The notes: generated by a model from the letters alone, not told the origin. A stretch of DNA of 64,000 nt from Monosporascus cannonballus (GCA_004154925.1 QJNS01000048.1:124001-188000), one strand, 5' to 3'. Positions 1-15,679 are shown, counted from the stretch's first letter. Numbers and translations: made by a program.

Positions 1-3000
1 TTATATTCCGGTTATTTAAATTTTTTCTTTTATAAAAAATAAAATACTTTTAAATTTTTTCCGAGTTTTACGCTTAATAAATTTAATAAATATATTTACT
101 TTTTATTATCGTATATTTTCCGATTGTTTTCCGATATTTTTATATTAACTTCCTTAATATATTTATTAAAAGTTAATTAATATGAAACTTAATATTTAAA
201 TGCAAAATTTGATTTTCAAAATAAGAATTTAAATTTTTTTATATTATTTATAAGTTTTTAATTAATATATAATAAAGTAAATATTTATTAAAAATTTAAA
301 AGGAGTGATATAAGTAAATAATACTTTAATATTAATATTTTAATTTTGTTTAAAATTATTTTTGGTAATTTTTGTAATTATTAAATAATTAATTTCCGAT
401 CGAATTATTATTAATTTACGGTTTTTAAATCGTTTTCTTTTTTATATATATATTTAATTTTTTTTGTAACGTTATAATATTTTAAACGTATATTTAAAAT
501 ATTCTAGGGGCTTTTACGCATTATATTTGGCGGGCTAGCGTTTTTATTTAATTAGATATTTGCGTTACCTCCGGTTATTTCGGTGACGGACAATATATTT
601 TATTACCTATTTTCCTTATTTTTTATTAGGTCCGGTAATATTACGATTTTAATAAAAATATTAAAAATATATTATATATTCGTTAATATTTAGTAAGAAA
701 AATTATTTTATACGTTTAATAACTTATTTAGTGCTTAATCGTAATCCGAATATAAATAAATATAAATTTTTTATTTTTGAATTTAAAATTTTTAATTAAT
801 AAATTTACTTATTACCTTAATTAAAATTTTATAAACATATAACGTTAATTATAATACTTTTTTCTGAATTATTTTTTTTAATATTTATATATTATTCGAT
901 AAATAACCGCCATTTTTTCGAAATATTTTTTAATATTTTATATTTATTATTTAAACCTTTATAAAAAGTATTTTATTATTTTTAAATAATATTTATATAA
1001 AACTTTTAACGGAAAATAGCCGGTAAACGTATTCGTATATTATTATATACGGATTCCGTATTTCGTAATAACTTTATTTAATTATTTTAATATTTATTAA
1101 CGTAATTACGGAAATAATATTTTAGGATTTAATAAGTATATTCTATTTATTTATTAAGTTGTAAATAATAAGTAATTAATATTTATCATTTTATTTTTTG
1201 CTTTTTGCAAAATGCCGCCCAGAATTAATTCGTTCATAATTAATTTTTATAATTAATAATTCCGGTTAATATATCGAATTTATATTTAATTTCGTTATAA
1301 AATAACCGGGCTAATTTGGTTACAGTTAAGGTTTTAACCGTAAGAATAAATAATTTTAATTTTGTAAAAGGGTTGACGATTACCAAAATTACATTATATT
1401 TTAATCTGTTTAAACCTACGTTTTGAAAAAATTCCGTAATAAAAGTAAACGAGATTTTTTAGAAAAGTTATTTAAATAACGATAAAGGCTGTAATTATTT
1501 ATATGGTTTATAGCGTAATTTTATTATACCTTAATAATTTAAATATTAATTAATATATTTTCGGATATTGTTCGCCATATTTTCCTTATAAAATATTTTA
1601 GTTATTAATTTTAATATACGGACATATTTTATATATTTTGCTTATAAATTATTATAATATTAATTAATTAATTACTTCAGTAAAATACCATATAATAAAA
1701 TTACGAATTTGTTGCAATAATATAAAATTTTATTTAGATCTAGGAAATATTTTTTTTATTCCGGTTTAACGTTTAATTATCCGTATTAATTTTATAATAT
1801 TTAAGTTTTTCATTTATAACTTTTAAATCTGATTGTAAAATTATCAGAAAACTTTCGGCTAAAATGCTATTTTATTTTTAAATAATTCTTTTGCCAAAAA
1901 ACGTAAAACGTATTAATTATAAACAATAACCTTAATATTAATTTCGTTTTTTTTAAATTTTTCGGAATCCAATCGTAATACGGTTATAATTTACGGTTAC
2001 CGTTATTTAATTATTAATTATATTATTATTACGATTTGTATTTATATTATTATTCGTAAATAATAAATTTAGTAAATATATGGTTCCTTATTTTTTTTTC
2101 GCTTTCGAAAATTATTTCTAATTATATAACGAAAATTTTCCGTTTTTTTACGCGCATAATAATTACTTAAGTTTTTGTTATTTAAAATCTATTTAGGAAT
2201 TTTAAAATAAATAAATTTTACGTTATTTTTATAAAATGTTTTACTTTTTTATAATATTCTAAGTTATATTATATATTTATAACCATTTTCCGTATTTTTT
2301 TCGGCATTTTATTCGTAAATCCGAATTTTTTAAATAATATGGGGATTATATTTTTATACGTAATTTTCCTTAATATGTAATCTGGGCGTTTAAATAAATT
2401 ATTTGCCGAATTAACGGCGCTTAATTAATATTAAATCTTAAAATTAAATTACGTAAGGCGGTAAATTTATCGGGTTAATTTCTCTTTAAAATTACGCGTC
2501 GGCGCCTTTATTATATTTTTTAACGCCATATAATTGATAAATATTAAAAAAATATTTTCCGTATTTTTAAGGTATTATCGTTAATATTTTAAACTTTTTA
2601 TAATCGTTAATAATTTTTATTACTTTATAACTTACCGCTTTTCGGTTGGACTTAATTTTTACAATTAATATATAATTAAGCGTAAATATTTTCCGTCTTT
2701 TTATAAAAATATCCTTAATATAATTTTTATTAAGGCGTTTATTTTAACCTTGGTATTTTTGGCGTTATTTTAATATTAAAAAATAATCGCCGATTAAAAA
2801 GTATTTTTTAAATTTCGAAATATTTTTTTAACTTTCTCGAATTACCGGATTTTTGTTATTTTTCCTTTATTCTGCTTCCTTTTTAAAAACATAATAATAA
2901 GTTCGGTAATATATAAATAATAGGCGATAAATTTCCGATAAAAATTTACAAATCTTAAAAATATTTAAATATTATAAATTAATTTTAATTTTGGCTATAT

Positions 3001-3449
3001 TTTAATAATATTAACTCGTTAACGGTTTATTTCCAAACCGTTAATATTAATTATAAATCTTAAAATTTTTTTTTTGAAAAATTCGTATTTAAACCTTTTG
3101 GCAAATAATTAATATTATAATAATTATTTGTAAATTAATTTAGAATATTTCGTATATTTGCTTTCGTTATCCGAATAAATAATTATATTATTTAAATATA
3201 TTATATATATATTATTATTAATTTAATTAATATTAATATACATAAGCCTAAAACGTAATTAACGCGTTAATAAAGCCAAATAATATAACCGTATATTCGA
3301 ATTACCCGTATCGCGTTCGGAAAACGGTTGTTTATTAATTGTTTTTTTTAATTTTAATACAATAATAAATATTTTTAAAATTAAATTTCAAAAATATCTT
3401 AATTAATTTTAAACGATTTATTATTTTTAAAATTAAAGTTAAAAAGTTT

Positions 3450-4220
3450 TAATTTTTTAACGTTACGCGATTTAGCCTTTTATAATTAATATATAATCGG
3501 AAATTACCGTCCTTTTTAAGTACAAATAATATTAATATTTTTACCTTCGTTTTCGAATACCATATTCGGCTTATTTTTAAATTTTCTTAAGTATATTTTT
3601 CGAATATTTTTTTAAGCTTTCAAAATAAGATAAATTAAGCCGAATAAAGGCGTTTTCCTTAGGGTTAAATTTATGACATATTTTATCCCTAATAATTAAA
3701 ATATTTTTTTTCGTTATTTTTTCGGAATATACTTGCCGGAAAATATTTTAAATATATAAAAAAGTTAATTATTCTTTATTTCTATTATTTCCCAAATTCC
3801 GGGATATCTAATTTTTCGGCTAAGCTTACCAAATTAACATTATAAATTTACTTACCGGAAAATATTTAATTTGTAATTTTTAATTTATTAACCTTTTATA
3901 ATTATCCATATAATTATTAATATATAATTATATTTAATAAAATCTTTAATTTACTTATTCCGGGTTTAGATAATAAAAAATCGGACGTTTTCCGATTATG
4001 GCGTATTTCAAAATAAATTTACTTTAATTTTCGTTCGTTTCCGTTATTTTTTATTATATTAATAAAAATTTCGTAAACCTTATAATACTTAATATATGCG
4101 CCGTTAACGCCAGTAAGGCCCAAAATATTTATGGAAATTAATTAGAAATTAAGCTTTTTTGCTAACTTTTTATTTATAATATTTATCTGTATTCCAATAT
4201 TTATATCCATTTATACCATT
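3450..4220 (-). pseudogene. RIP-inactivated Gypsy pol remnant (protease to RT), copy A
   Basis: Read on the minus strand, 4220-4010 gives a degraded retroviral-type aspartic protease. It includes INKKLAKKL, corresponding to the usual 'S..LAKKLGL' segment after the DTGA motif, followed by LGLTGVNGAYIKYY. Further along, 3540-3450 gives the conserved RT block in which a KKDGxxRxxxDYRxLN consensus is still visible as LKKDGNFRLYINYKRLN. The catalytic aspartate of the second motif has become asparagine and stops interrupt both sides. Equivalent segments are visible in copy B (RT about 13380-13470, protease about 14000-14100) and copy C (RT about 44510-44570, protease about 45100-45200). These segments fix the coding strand of the family. 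Confidence 0.75.
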
Positions 4221-5748
4221 ACGTCCCCCGTATTTTTCTTAATAAATACTTTTTTTTTATAAGGCGGTTTTATTCCGATTATTTTGTAATTATTAGCCGA
4301 AATAAATTAAACGTATACGTTTATTCCGGCTCCTTTTTTGGGTTTACGTTTAAGGATTAATTTGATTTATCGTTATATATTATAATGTTTTATACGGTTT
4401 TCGGAAATTAATTTCCGTATAATTACGATAATAAGGCTTTTATATTTTTTTTAATTTACAATTTACGTTTTTATAACCTGGCTTCCCATAATTATAATAC
4501 TTAAATAAATCCTTATAAAAATTAAAGGTATTAAATCGTACGGATTTATTTTAATCGGGATTAAATCGGCGATTATCTGCCTTCCGAATATAAAAATGTT
4601 TACGGTCCTTATTGCTTTTACGTAATACCTTTAATTTGCTTTAAGGATTTCTTTTTCCCGAAAGCATTAAAATAAGATCGTTTATCCTTATTAATGCCTT
4701 TAACGGAAAATAATCGGTTTTTTTCGCCTTTTTTTAAGCGTCCTAATAACGTTTTACCTTATTTATTATATTATTAATTCGTTTTAATTTAACGTTTTTT
4801 CATAATAAGATATTTCGTAACCTTAGTATTAATTTTTAAAAATAATTAAAAATAAAATACTTATTATCTTATTTGTTTTCCGAGTTAAATACGTCCGTAA
4901 GCTTTATTTTATAAATTAAAAACCTTTATTTAACGTAAAAATTTTATGGTAATTAATAAAATTATTATCGTAATTTCATAAATTATTTCTTATATTCCTT
5001 ATTAAAAAAATTAAAATTTACGTAATCTTTCCTAATAAAAATCCATAAATCTTTTATTTTTAATTCTTTTTCGTAATTAAAATAATTAAGTATAACGTAA
5101 TATAATTATAAAACGTTTGTAATAAAAACGTTTATATAACTTATAGCTTATTGAATATAAATAAAAATATTTTGCCTTAATTTTTCGGCGTAAGCTTTTA
5201 TAACAGCTTTTATTTTCTTTTTTTATAATTAATACGTATTCGGAAATTTTCGGGCAATTATAATATAATATTTGTTTATTACCTTTAGGCTTTTAGGATA
5301 ATATCGTAATTAATTTATAAAACTTTACTTTTTTAATTTATGCCATTATTTATTATTCGGCTAACTATCGGAATAATTCCGAATATTATTTATTTTGCTA
5401 ACGAATAATTTTTAAAATCTGGTTATTATTAAAAAGTTGAACCTTTTTTTGCTTTAAATTCCGGGATGCGTTCGTTATATTACGCCCGTTTTCCGACCGT
5501 TTAATTAACGGTTATCGGGATGCATTTTTATTATATATATAAGATAATTCGGAATTTCGGGAATTATAATCCTTTATTCGTTAAGGTTCCGTTATAAATT
5601 CTTTCGCCTATTTCCGTACCGTAATCGATCGTTCGTCGGTTAAATTCTGATTAGCAGTCTTTTCGATTAATAACTTCAGTTCGTTTTATAATCGGCGAAC
5701 TTTATTTTTAATAATTATTGCGTTACTTTTTATACCAGATAAAAAAAT

Positions 5749-5954
5749 TATAAGATAATAAATAACTATAAGTTGGATAAAGTGATCTTTAACTAGTCGT
5801 AAAGAAAATTCTAAGAAATAAATATATTAAGTTATTTTTATTTGGCGTTTCCCATTAGCTGCCAGATGGTGGATTTATACTAGTAAGTAGGTCGGTGGCT
5901 GATCGATGGCTGGTCGGCTACCAGCCTTATCCTTATAAGGGCTGTATTCTCACA
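5749..5954 (-). repeat. Family 1 LTR, copy A
   Basis: This 206-bp sequence begins TA(TAAGATAAT) where sister copies begin TG, and ends with CTCACA. It matches the LTRs at 8521-8726, 15680-15885, 39636-39841 and 46776-46980 over its whole length. The TG...CA ends are typical of LTRs. Because the element is minus-strand, this is its 5' LTR. Confidence 0.88.
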
Positions 5955-6865
5955 AAATGCTACGATAAAATTATTAATAACGGAGTTTTAATATAACGTG
6001 TAGTAGGAAAACGAAGCAGTAAAAGAATAATTTAAAATATTAATCAAATAGCGCATAGCGACACATAAAAACTAAAAGAATTTGTGATAAAAATAATCTG
6101 TAAAGTAAATTCTGTTTTTATTTTAATGTTTTTATACGCAGTTACAAAACGGTGTATTTAATGTATTCGAAGAATAACTTAAACATAACAAATGAAGCCA
6201 GTAAATAAATTTTCCAAAGAATAATACATTAAGATTAAAAGTATAAATATATAATATATGTACAAGTGTTTAATATTTTTTTTCATAAATATACATAATT
6301 ATTAAATTAAAGTTTAACGAGAGGAAAATACCGTAAGGAAATATGTAAAAATGGATTTAATGGTATTTTAATATTTATAATAAGAAATAGGTTTATTAAA
6401 CATCTTAATCATATTACGAAACTTAGATATATTTGTAAATGATTTATAAATAAAATAAAAATCCATATTAACAGGAGGAAAAGTATTACTCCTAATAGTT
6501 ATGAATATAAGTGATTTAAAATTAATAAAAGATTAGGTTTTAACTTATAATAATAAGTGCCATAAAGAATTAATAAATAATAAATAGAGCCAAGATAAAT
6601 TTAAGTAAACGCTACGTTTTCGAGTCTGATCCAAATTTGTAGAAATTTAATATACGATATAATTTGCAAATTAATAATTAAATAAATGTATATTATACAA
6701 ATATAAAAGATATATGGAAATATTCAGCGAAATAAATGGTATAAATTATATAAAGCACATTTTAGCTATAAAAATATTATCTATAATAATTTAAATATTT
6801 CACGTATAAATAATATTAAAGGCTTGTTATTCACTAGAACTATTTTGTGCGATGTGCTTCGATAA
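5955..6865. other. AT-rich interval with no recognised feature
   Basis: About 0.9 kb of AT-rich sequence between the family 1 LTR and the start of the family 3 element. It is somewhat less CpG-rich than the flanking elements. No open frame, repeat boundary or RNA gene could be supported. It may be degraded host DNA or part of a further old element. Confidence 0.5.
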
Positions 6866-7286
6866 TGTTATTATAACGAACCTGTTACATATCTACCTAG
6901 AGGTATAAGCAGTATTCGAAATAGTGTTTTGATTTGCAGGTAATAATAGGCGAGGAATAATTTAGTGATTTATTCGTTAAAGAGATATTCGGATTTTTTC
7001 TTTAATCAAAAAGTATTTTTAATTAACTGCTTAGATTTATAATTAAAAAACAAAATCAAATAGGTATTTATTTATATAAAAATTCGATTTAATATATATT
7101 TATTTTCTTTTTACGACGTATGTCGTAGATTTATATAATTTGTATAATCTGGTTTGAATTATTTATTTACATGACTTAATTTATATTAAAGAAGAATTTC
7201 TGCTTCCGGAGTTTAACCGTAATAAGTTTACGTTAGGCTCCAAAAACAAGTCTTTTTTTAAAATAGGAGCTTTGATACTTGTAATA
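6866..7286 (-). repeat. Family 3 LTR, left (3') copy
   Basis: Aligns with 20959-21384 for about 420 bp, including the block around 7207-7230 (CGGAGTTTAACCGTAATAAG) that matches 21301-21324 with few changes. The 68-codon minus-strand open frame at 7181-7387 overlaps this LTR and is not thought to be a gene. Exact ends are not resolved. Confidence 0.6.
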
Positions 7287-8520
7287 TTATTTTTCTTTTT
7301 TAAGGATTTTTGTCTTAAAGATAAAGACCGGAAATAGTTATTTTTGCCCATTAAAGAAAATCTTAGAAATTTTGTAATTAATTTCATTATAATAGGCTGT
7401 ATTTAAGAAGGAAAAAAACCTCGTTTAAATTAACGTAACTGTCGTAATTTTCGAATCGATTTAATTAAAAAGTTTAATATTAAGGCTTTTTTTATTCAAA
7501 CTGTATTCGCATTACCGAAACCGACTGCTTTTTTGTTTTTAATATTTCGAATTGTAATTGTTATATTTATCATTGACGTTTTGCCTATAACGTTTTAATT
7601 ATAAATTTTTTTAATAAATTTTTGCGAAAAATACGATCTTTGAAAAAAGAAATAACGTAAAGTAAAGTATGTCCTAATCAAATATTAGGGGGTTACGAAA
7701 AAAAAACAAAAAAAGCTTATTAGTCGATTAAAACGTTTGCTTCTTTTATAAAAAGGTCTAAAAACAGAGGTTGTAACTATTTTTAAAAAAAGCCTAAGTT
7801 GAATTAGCTAGAGAAATAAAAAAGATTAAAGGAAAAGCGACGTTATATAAAGAAAAAAATAAGGGCAGCTGTTATTTAAAATAGATGCCGTATTAAAAGT
7901 ATCTAAATTTTTTTAATTGAGGCGCCATAAGAGTTGAATTAAATGGCGGGCCTTTATCGCTCTCTATTTTAGCTGCGCTAAAAACGGTTAGTCGGAATTT
8001 TAGCGGTAAAACGTTTTAATTAGATTTATTGAGTTCGTTAAATAGTTAAGTGGTTCTTAAATATTCTTTTTATATAAATACTTTTTTAGTTTGATGAAAT
8101 ACTTGATTTTTTTTAATTGTTTTTGAATTTAATATTTTTATTAAATTCCCTACTTATTATTATTAAAAGTTTTTAATTTTAAGGGTTATTTCTAGAAAGA
8201 AGTTTTTATATATTGGTTTAAATAAGGAAACCCGCAAAATAAGATGTATTTTTATGCTCTTGGATAGTGATAATCGATAATAAAATTTGAAAATAATTTC
8301 GCTATCTTTTTACCAGTTAATTTGTTTAAATTTCAACTTATTTTTAAGCCTTTTTATTTTGATTTGTAAGATATTAAACGTTACGTTTTGGTTTTAGTAT
8401 AATAGAGTAAAATTTATCTTTTTTTCGATAAAATTCATTTCTGAGTTTTTTTGTTATAATATTAAGCTATTTTTTTATTAAAGCAATTATAACTTAATTT
8501 GAAAACGGATTTTTATGATA

Positions 8521-8726
8521 TGTAAGATAATGGATAATTGTAAGCTGGGTAAGATGATTTCCGACCAGTCGTAAAGCAAATTCCAAAAAGTGAATGTATT
8601 AAGTTATTTCCATCTGGCGTTTCCTACTAGTGGCCAGATAATAGATTTATACTAATAAATAGGTCGGTGGCTGATCGGTAACTTGTCGGTTACCAGCTTT
8701 ATCCTTATAAAAGCTATATTTTTATA
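8521..8726 (-). repeat. Family 1 LTR, copy B left (3') LTR
   Basis: 206 bp, starting TGTAAGATAATGG and ending TTTTTATA where the intact terminus would be TTCTCACA. It pairs with 15680-15885. Confidence 0.9.
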
Positions 8727-11700
8727 ATTATTTCCCCCTTTAAGGTTAGTAATTCTTAATAACATTATTATTAATTTGATATAACGTATTTCGCAAATTT
8801 GGTTATATATGTTTGCCGATAGTTTACCGTTATATTATATTATAAGTAATTGCCGTAATAATTAATATATATTATGTTATGTAATTAATTATATTCCGCT
8901 TAATATTTTATTATAATTCGTTTTTAACTTTACTTTATTTACCTTTTTTTTCGCGCCCATATTTCCATTTTTTTTATGTACGCATTTCGTTTAATTTCCC
9001 GTTTTTCTTTATTTTTATTTCGTTTTTTCTAATTATATTACGTATTATTTCCGTTTGCCATATTTTTTTAGTAAGGCATTTTAAAAGAAATAATATTTTG
9101 ATATTAAGGAGAATTAGGATTTCCTTAAGCGTTATCCCTTTAACGCCTATAATAAAATAAATATTAGTTGTATTATAAGCGGTAATAAGCCGTATTATAT
9201 TTATGTAATATAACATTATTTTATTTACCGTATAATTTATATTTAAGCTTTAAATATTTTGAATTACGTCGTAACTAATTATTATTATAAATTTTTCGCA
9301 TGATAAATAATTATTCCTAATATTATTAATATCGTTATTTGATTTTTTATTTAAATTCCGATTATCCTTAAAAATATTACCTAAATAATTTTTTAATTCG
9401 GTATTAATAATTTAAAGTTCATTAACGAATTCGAAAAAGTTTATATTACGAATATTTAATACGAATATTCCGACATAATTGCGGTCGGTCGTCGATTTAA
9501 CGTCCTTCGTAAGGCCGAATTCGCCTTTAACGTAATTATTATTAAAAAATATCGTTTTCTTAATATAATAAAAATTAACTTCCGAATATTTACTCTAATT
9601 GCGAAAATCTAATTTTAATATTATTTTATAAGTTTATAAATTTACGTTTTTTATAAGTATTATTATTTTTTTTATTATTTTGCAATTAATTTTCGATTAA
9701 ATATAATTTTAGGGTACACTTATAAATAAAATAACTTTTAAGGGCTGTTATGCCATTACTCTCCCCGTTTATAAGCATTTTCCGCCCGTTTTTTAATATT
9801 TTAATAAAACTTTAATATTTGTTAATAATTATAATTAAAAAACGAGTTTATCCATGTAAGCTTATTATTAAATTTAAATATATTAAACGTTTTAAAGATA
9901 GCAACTTATTTCCGATTAATAATAAATTTTATTCCGGCTATTTAGGCCTTACTTGTCGTAAAAAAAATAAAACGTTTTTAAGTTTTTTCCGAGTTTTACG
10001 CTTAGCAAATTTAATAAACGTATTTATTTTCTGCCGTCGTATATTTTCTGATTATTTTCCGACATTTTTATATTAATTTTTTAATACGTTTATTAAAGGC
10101 TAATTAACGTAAAATTTAATAATTAAATGCAAAATTTTATTTTCGAAATATAAATTTAACTTTTTTTATATTATTTATAAATTTGTAACCGGTATATAAT
10201 AAAGTAATTATTTATTAAAAATTTAAAAATAATTATATAATTAGGTAATATTTTAATATTAATATTTTAATTTTATTTGAAATTATTTTTATTAATTTTT
10301 AAATTTTTAGGCCATTAATTCTTAATTAGGTTATTATCATTTTACGGTTTTTAAATTATTTTATTTTTTATATACGTATTTAATTTTTATTTCGTAACGT
10401 TATAATATTTTAAACGCGTACTTAAATATTTTCGGGGTTTTTACGTAGTATATTTGGCGAGCTAATTCTTTTTATTTAATTAGATATTTACGTTATTTCC
10501 AGTTATCTTAATAATAAACGATATTTTTTTATTATTTATATTTTCTATTTTTTTATTATATCCGATAACATTATTTAAACGTTATCGGTTTGCGATCATA
10601 ATATAGTTCAAATAAAAATATTAAAAATATATTATATATTTATTAATATTTAATAAGAAAATTTACTTTATATATCTAAGAATTTAATTATTTTTTAACC
10701 ACATCCCGGATATAAATAATTATAAATTTTTTATTTTTAAACTTAAAATTTTTAATCGATAAATTTATTTATTACCTTAACTAAAATTTCATAAATATAG
10801 AATATTAATTATAATACTTTTTTTAAATTGCTGTTATTTTCTTTTAATATTTATTTATTATTTAATAAATAACCGTTATTTTTTCGAAATATTTTTTAAT
10901 TTCTTATATTTTTTAAACCTTTATAAAAAATATTTTATTATTTTTAAATAATATTGATATAAAGTATCGAACGGAAAACGACCGATAAATACGTTTTGCG
11001 TATTATTATGTACGAATTCCGTATTTTGTAATATTTCAATTTAATTATCTTAATACTTATTAACGTAATTATGGAAATAATATTTTAAAACGTAATAAAT
11101 ACGTTTTATTTATTTATCGGTTTGCAAATAATAAATGATTAATATTCGCCGATTTATTATTTGTTTTTGGTAAACCTCCGTTTAAAATTAATTTATTAAT
11201 AACTTATTTTTATCGTTAATTATTTTAGCCGGCGTACCAAATTTATATTTTACTTTATTATAAAGTAATTAAATTAATTGTGTTATAATTAAGATTTTAA
11301 TTATGAGAATAAATAATTTTAATTTCGTAAAACGGTTAACGATTACCAGAATTATATCGCACTTTAACCCGTTTAAACTTAGGCTTTTAGGAAATTCCGT
11401 AATAAAATTTAATAAGATTTTTTAAAAAAATTATTTAAATAATTATAAAAGTTATAATTGTTTATATAATTTATAACATAACTTTATTATGCGCTAATAA
11501 TTTAAATATTATTTAATATATTTTCGGATATTATTTATTATATTTTCCTAATAAAACTTTCTAGTTATTAATTTTAACCTATAAATATATCTTATAAATT
11601 TTATTTTTAAATTATTATAATATTAATTAATTAATTATTTTCGCAAAATGTTTTATTACGGGATTACGAATTTAACCCGATAAAATAAAATTTTATTTAA

Positions 11701-14700
11701 ATTTTAAAAATATTCTTTTTTATTTAAACTTAATATTTAATTATTTATATTAATTTTATGATATTTAAGTTTTTAATTTGCAATTTTCGAACTTAATTAT
11801 AAAATTATCGGAAACCGTTTAGTTAAAATGCCGTTTTATTTTTAGCTAGCCTTTGTATTAAAAAACGTAAAATATATTAATTATAAATAATAATTTTAAT
11901 ATTAATTTCGTTTTTTCCAAATTTTTCGAAATCTAATCGTAATACGGTCGTAATTTACAGTTATTATTATTTAATTATTAATCGTATTATTGCTATAATT
12001 CGTATTTTTATTATTATTCGTAAATAATAAATTCGGGAAATACTTAATTTTTTATTTTCCTTTTTTTAAAAAATTTCTTTCGATTATATAGTAAAGGTTT
12101 TCCGCTTTTTTTACGTAAATAGTAATTATTTAAATTTCCGTTACTTAAAATCTATTTAGGAATTTTATAATAAACGAATTTTGCTTTATTTTTATAAGGC
12201 CTTTTGCCTTTTTATAATGTTTTAAATTGCGTTATATATTTATAATTACTTTTCCTACGTATTTTGGCATATTATTCGTAAGTCCGAATTTTTTAAATAA
12301 TATAAGGATTACGTTTTTATATACGATTTTTCTTAATATATAATTTAGGCATTTAAATAATTTATCTGCCGGGTTAACGGTATTCGGTTGGTATTAAATT
12401 TTAAAATCAAATTACGTAAGGCAGTAAATTTATCGGGTTAATTTCCTTTTAAGATTATACGCCGACGCCTTTATTATATTTTTTAATATGATACAATCGG
12501 TAAATATTAAAAAAAACTTCCGTATCCTTAAGGTATTATCGTTAATATTTTAAGTTTTTTATAATCGCCTATAATTTTGGTTATTTTATAACTTATTGTT
12601 ATTTTATTAAATATAATTTTCGTAACTAATATATAATTAAGCGTTAATACTTTTCGCATTTTTATAAAAATATTCCTAATATAACTTTTATTAAGGCGTT
12701 TATTTTAACTTTAATATTTTGGCATTATGTTAATATCGCAAAATCATTGCCGATTAAAAAATATTTTTTTTATTTTTTCGAATTATGTAAATTCTGTTAT
12801 TTTATTTTATTTTGCGTTTTTTTAAAAAACTTAATAATAAGTTTAATAATATATAAATAATAAGCGATAAATTTTTAATAAAAGTTTGCAAATTCCAAAA
12901 CTATTTAAATATTATAAATTAATTTTAGCTTTAATTACGTTTTAATAATATTATTTTATTAACGGTTTCTTTTTAAATTATTAACATTAATTTTAAATCT
13001 TAATTTTTCTTAAAAATATTCGCATTTAAATATTTTAATAAACAATTAATATTATAATAATTATTTATAAATTAATTAAAAATATTTTATATATATTATT
13101 TCGTTATCCGAATAAATAATTATATTATTTAGATATATTACGTATATATAATTAATTAATCCAGTTAATATTTTATGCATATAAGCTTAAAACGTTATTA
13201 ATACGTTTATAAATTTAAATAATATAATTATATATTTGAATTCTTCCTATTACGTTTGGAAAACGGTTTTTTATTAATCGTTCTTTTTAATTTTAATACA
13301 AAAATAAATATTTTTAAAATTAAATTTTGAAAATATTTTAATTAACTTTAAGCGATTTATTATTTTTGAAATTAAAAAAAAATATTAGTTTTTTATTATA
13401 ATCCAATTTAACCTTTTATAATTAACATATATTCGGAATTTGCCGTTCTTTTTAAATGTAAATAATATTAATACCTTTACGTCCGTTTTCGAACAAAATA
13501 TCCGGCCTACTTTCAGGTTTTTTCGGATATATTTTTCGAATATTTTCTTTTAAGTTTTTGAAATAAAGTAAATTAGTCCGAATAAAGGCATTTTCTTTAA
13601 AATTAAATTTATTACCTATTTTGTCCGTAATAATTAAAATATTTTTTCGTTGTTTTTTCAGAATATATTTGCCGGAAACTCTTTAAATATATAGGGAAAT
13701 CGGTTAATTTTTATTTTTGCTATTTCTTAAATTTTAAAATATTTAATATTTTGGTTATGTTTATTCAGTTAAGAATATAATTTTATTTATCAAAAAATAT
13801 TAAGTTTACGATTTCTTATTTATCAATTTTTTATAATACTTTATATAATTATTAATATATAATTATATTTAATAAACTTGTTAATTTATTTATTTCGGGT
13901 TTAACTAATAAAAATTCGGCCGTTTTTTAATTATAACGTATTACAAAATAAAATTACTTAAAAATTTGTTCGTTTTCGTTAATATTTATTATATTAATAA
14001 AAATATCGTAAACCTTATAATATTTAATATATACACCGTTAACGCCAATAACGCTTAGCATATTTACGGAAATTAATTAGAAATTAAGTTTTTTTGCCAA
14101 TTTTTTATTTATAACATTTACTTGTATTGCGGTATTTATATTTATTTATATTGCTATATCCCCTGTACTTTTTTTAATAAGTACCCTCTTTTTAAAAGGC
14201 GGTTTTATTCCGATTGTTTTGTAATTATTAGCCGAAATAAACTGGACGTATACGTTTATTCCGGCTTCTTTTTTAGGTTTACGTTTAGGAATTAATTTAA
14301 TTTATCGTTATATATTATAACGTTTTATACGGCCTTTAGAAATTAGTTTCCGTATAGCCGGAATAATAAGGTTTTTATATCCTTTTTTAATTTGTAATTT
14401 AGGTTTTTGTAACCTAGCTTGTTATAATTATAATATTTAGATATACCTTTATAAAAATTAAAAGTATTAAATTATACGGATTTATTCTGATTAGAATTAA
14501 ATTGGCAATTATTTATTTTCCGAATTTAAGAACGCCCATAATCTTTATTATTTTTATACGGCGTTTTTAATTTATTTTAGGAATTCTTTTTTAGAAAATG
14601 TTAAAATAAAATTACTTATCTTTATAAATAATTGTTGCGGAATATAATCGGTTTTCTCTATTTTTTTAAACGTTTTAATAACATTTTGCTTTATTTACTA

Positions 14701-15679
14701 TATTATTAACTTATTTTAATTCAAGGTTTTTTCGTAATAAAATATTTCGTAACCTTAATATTAATTTTTAAAAATAATTAAAAACAAAATCTTTATTATT
14801 CTAATTATTGTTTAGGCTAAAGCCGTTCGTAAACTTTATTTTACAAACCAAAAACCTTTATTTAAAATAAAAGTTTAACGGCAATTAATTAAATTATTAT
14901 TATAATTCTATAAATTGTCTTTTATATTTTTTATCGAAAAGGTTAAGATATACGTAACTTTTTTAATAAAAATATATAAATTTTTTATTTTTAATTTTTT
15001 TCGTAAATAAAATAATAAAACGTAATATAGTATAATCGTTAAACGTTTATAATAAAAATATCTATATGGCTTATAACTTATTAAATGTAGATAAAGGTAT
15101 TTCGCCTTAGTCCTTTAATATAAGTTTTCGTAATAACTTTTATTTAATCTTTTTTTTAATTAATGCGCGTTCGGAAAATTTCGGAAAATTATAATACAGT
15201 ATTCGTTTATCGCCTTTAAATTTTAATAATAATATTATAATTAATTTATAAAGTTTTACCTTTTTAATTTATATTATTATTCATTATTCGGCTAGTTATC
15301 GGAATAATTCCGAATATTATTTATTTTATTAACGAATAATTTATAATATCTGGTTATTCTTAAAGGGTTTAGCCCTTTTTTGCTTTAAATTCCGGGATAC
15401 GGTCGTTATATTATACCCGTTTTTCGACCGTTTAGCTAACGGTTATCAAAATACATCCTTAATATATATATAAGGAGATTTAAAATCTCGGGAATTATGG
15501 TTTTTTGCCCGTTAAGGTTCCGTTATAAGCTTTTTTATTTATTTCCGTACCGTAATCGATTGTTTGTTAATTTGGTTCTAATCGGCGGTCTTTTCGATTA
15601 ATAACCTAGGTTCGTTTTGTAATCGGCAAACTTTGTTTTTAATAATTATCGCGTTATCCTTTATAATAAATAAAAAGAT

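Larger units (their letters stand above)
1..5954 (-). mobile_element. Family 1 Gypsy retrotransposon, copy A (truncated by window edge)
   Basis: This copy aligns along its length with the elements at 8521-15885 and 39636-46980; the window begins inside it. The element reads on the minus strand, so its 5' LTR is at 5749-5954 and its 3' end lies left of base 1. Minus-strand remnants include an aspartic protease segment near 4010-4220 (readable piece GLTGVNGAYIKYYKVYEI) and a reverse transcriptase finger/palm segment near 3450-3540 (readable piece LKKDGNFRLYINYKRLNRV). Both match the usual Gypsy order of protease before RT. Every frame is broken by RIP stops, so it cannot be active. Confidence 0.85.

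Noticed and set aside
9819..10076. 85-codon plus-strand frame in copy B, and the 71-codon plus-strand frame at 40005-40220 in copy C.
   Set aside because: Family 1 codes on the minus strand (protease and RT remnants), so these are antisense stretches left open by low GC content.
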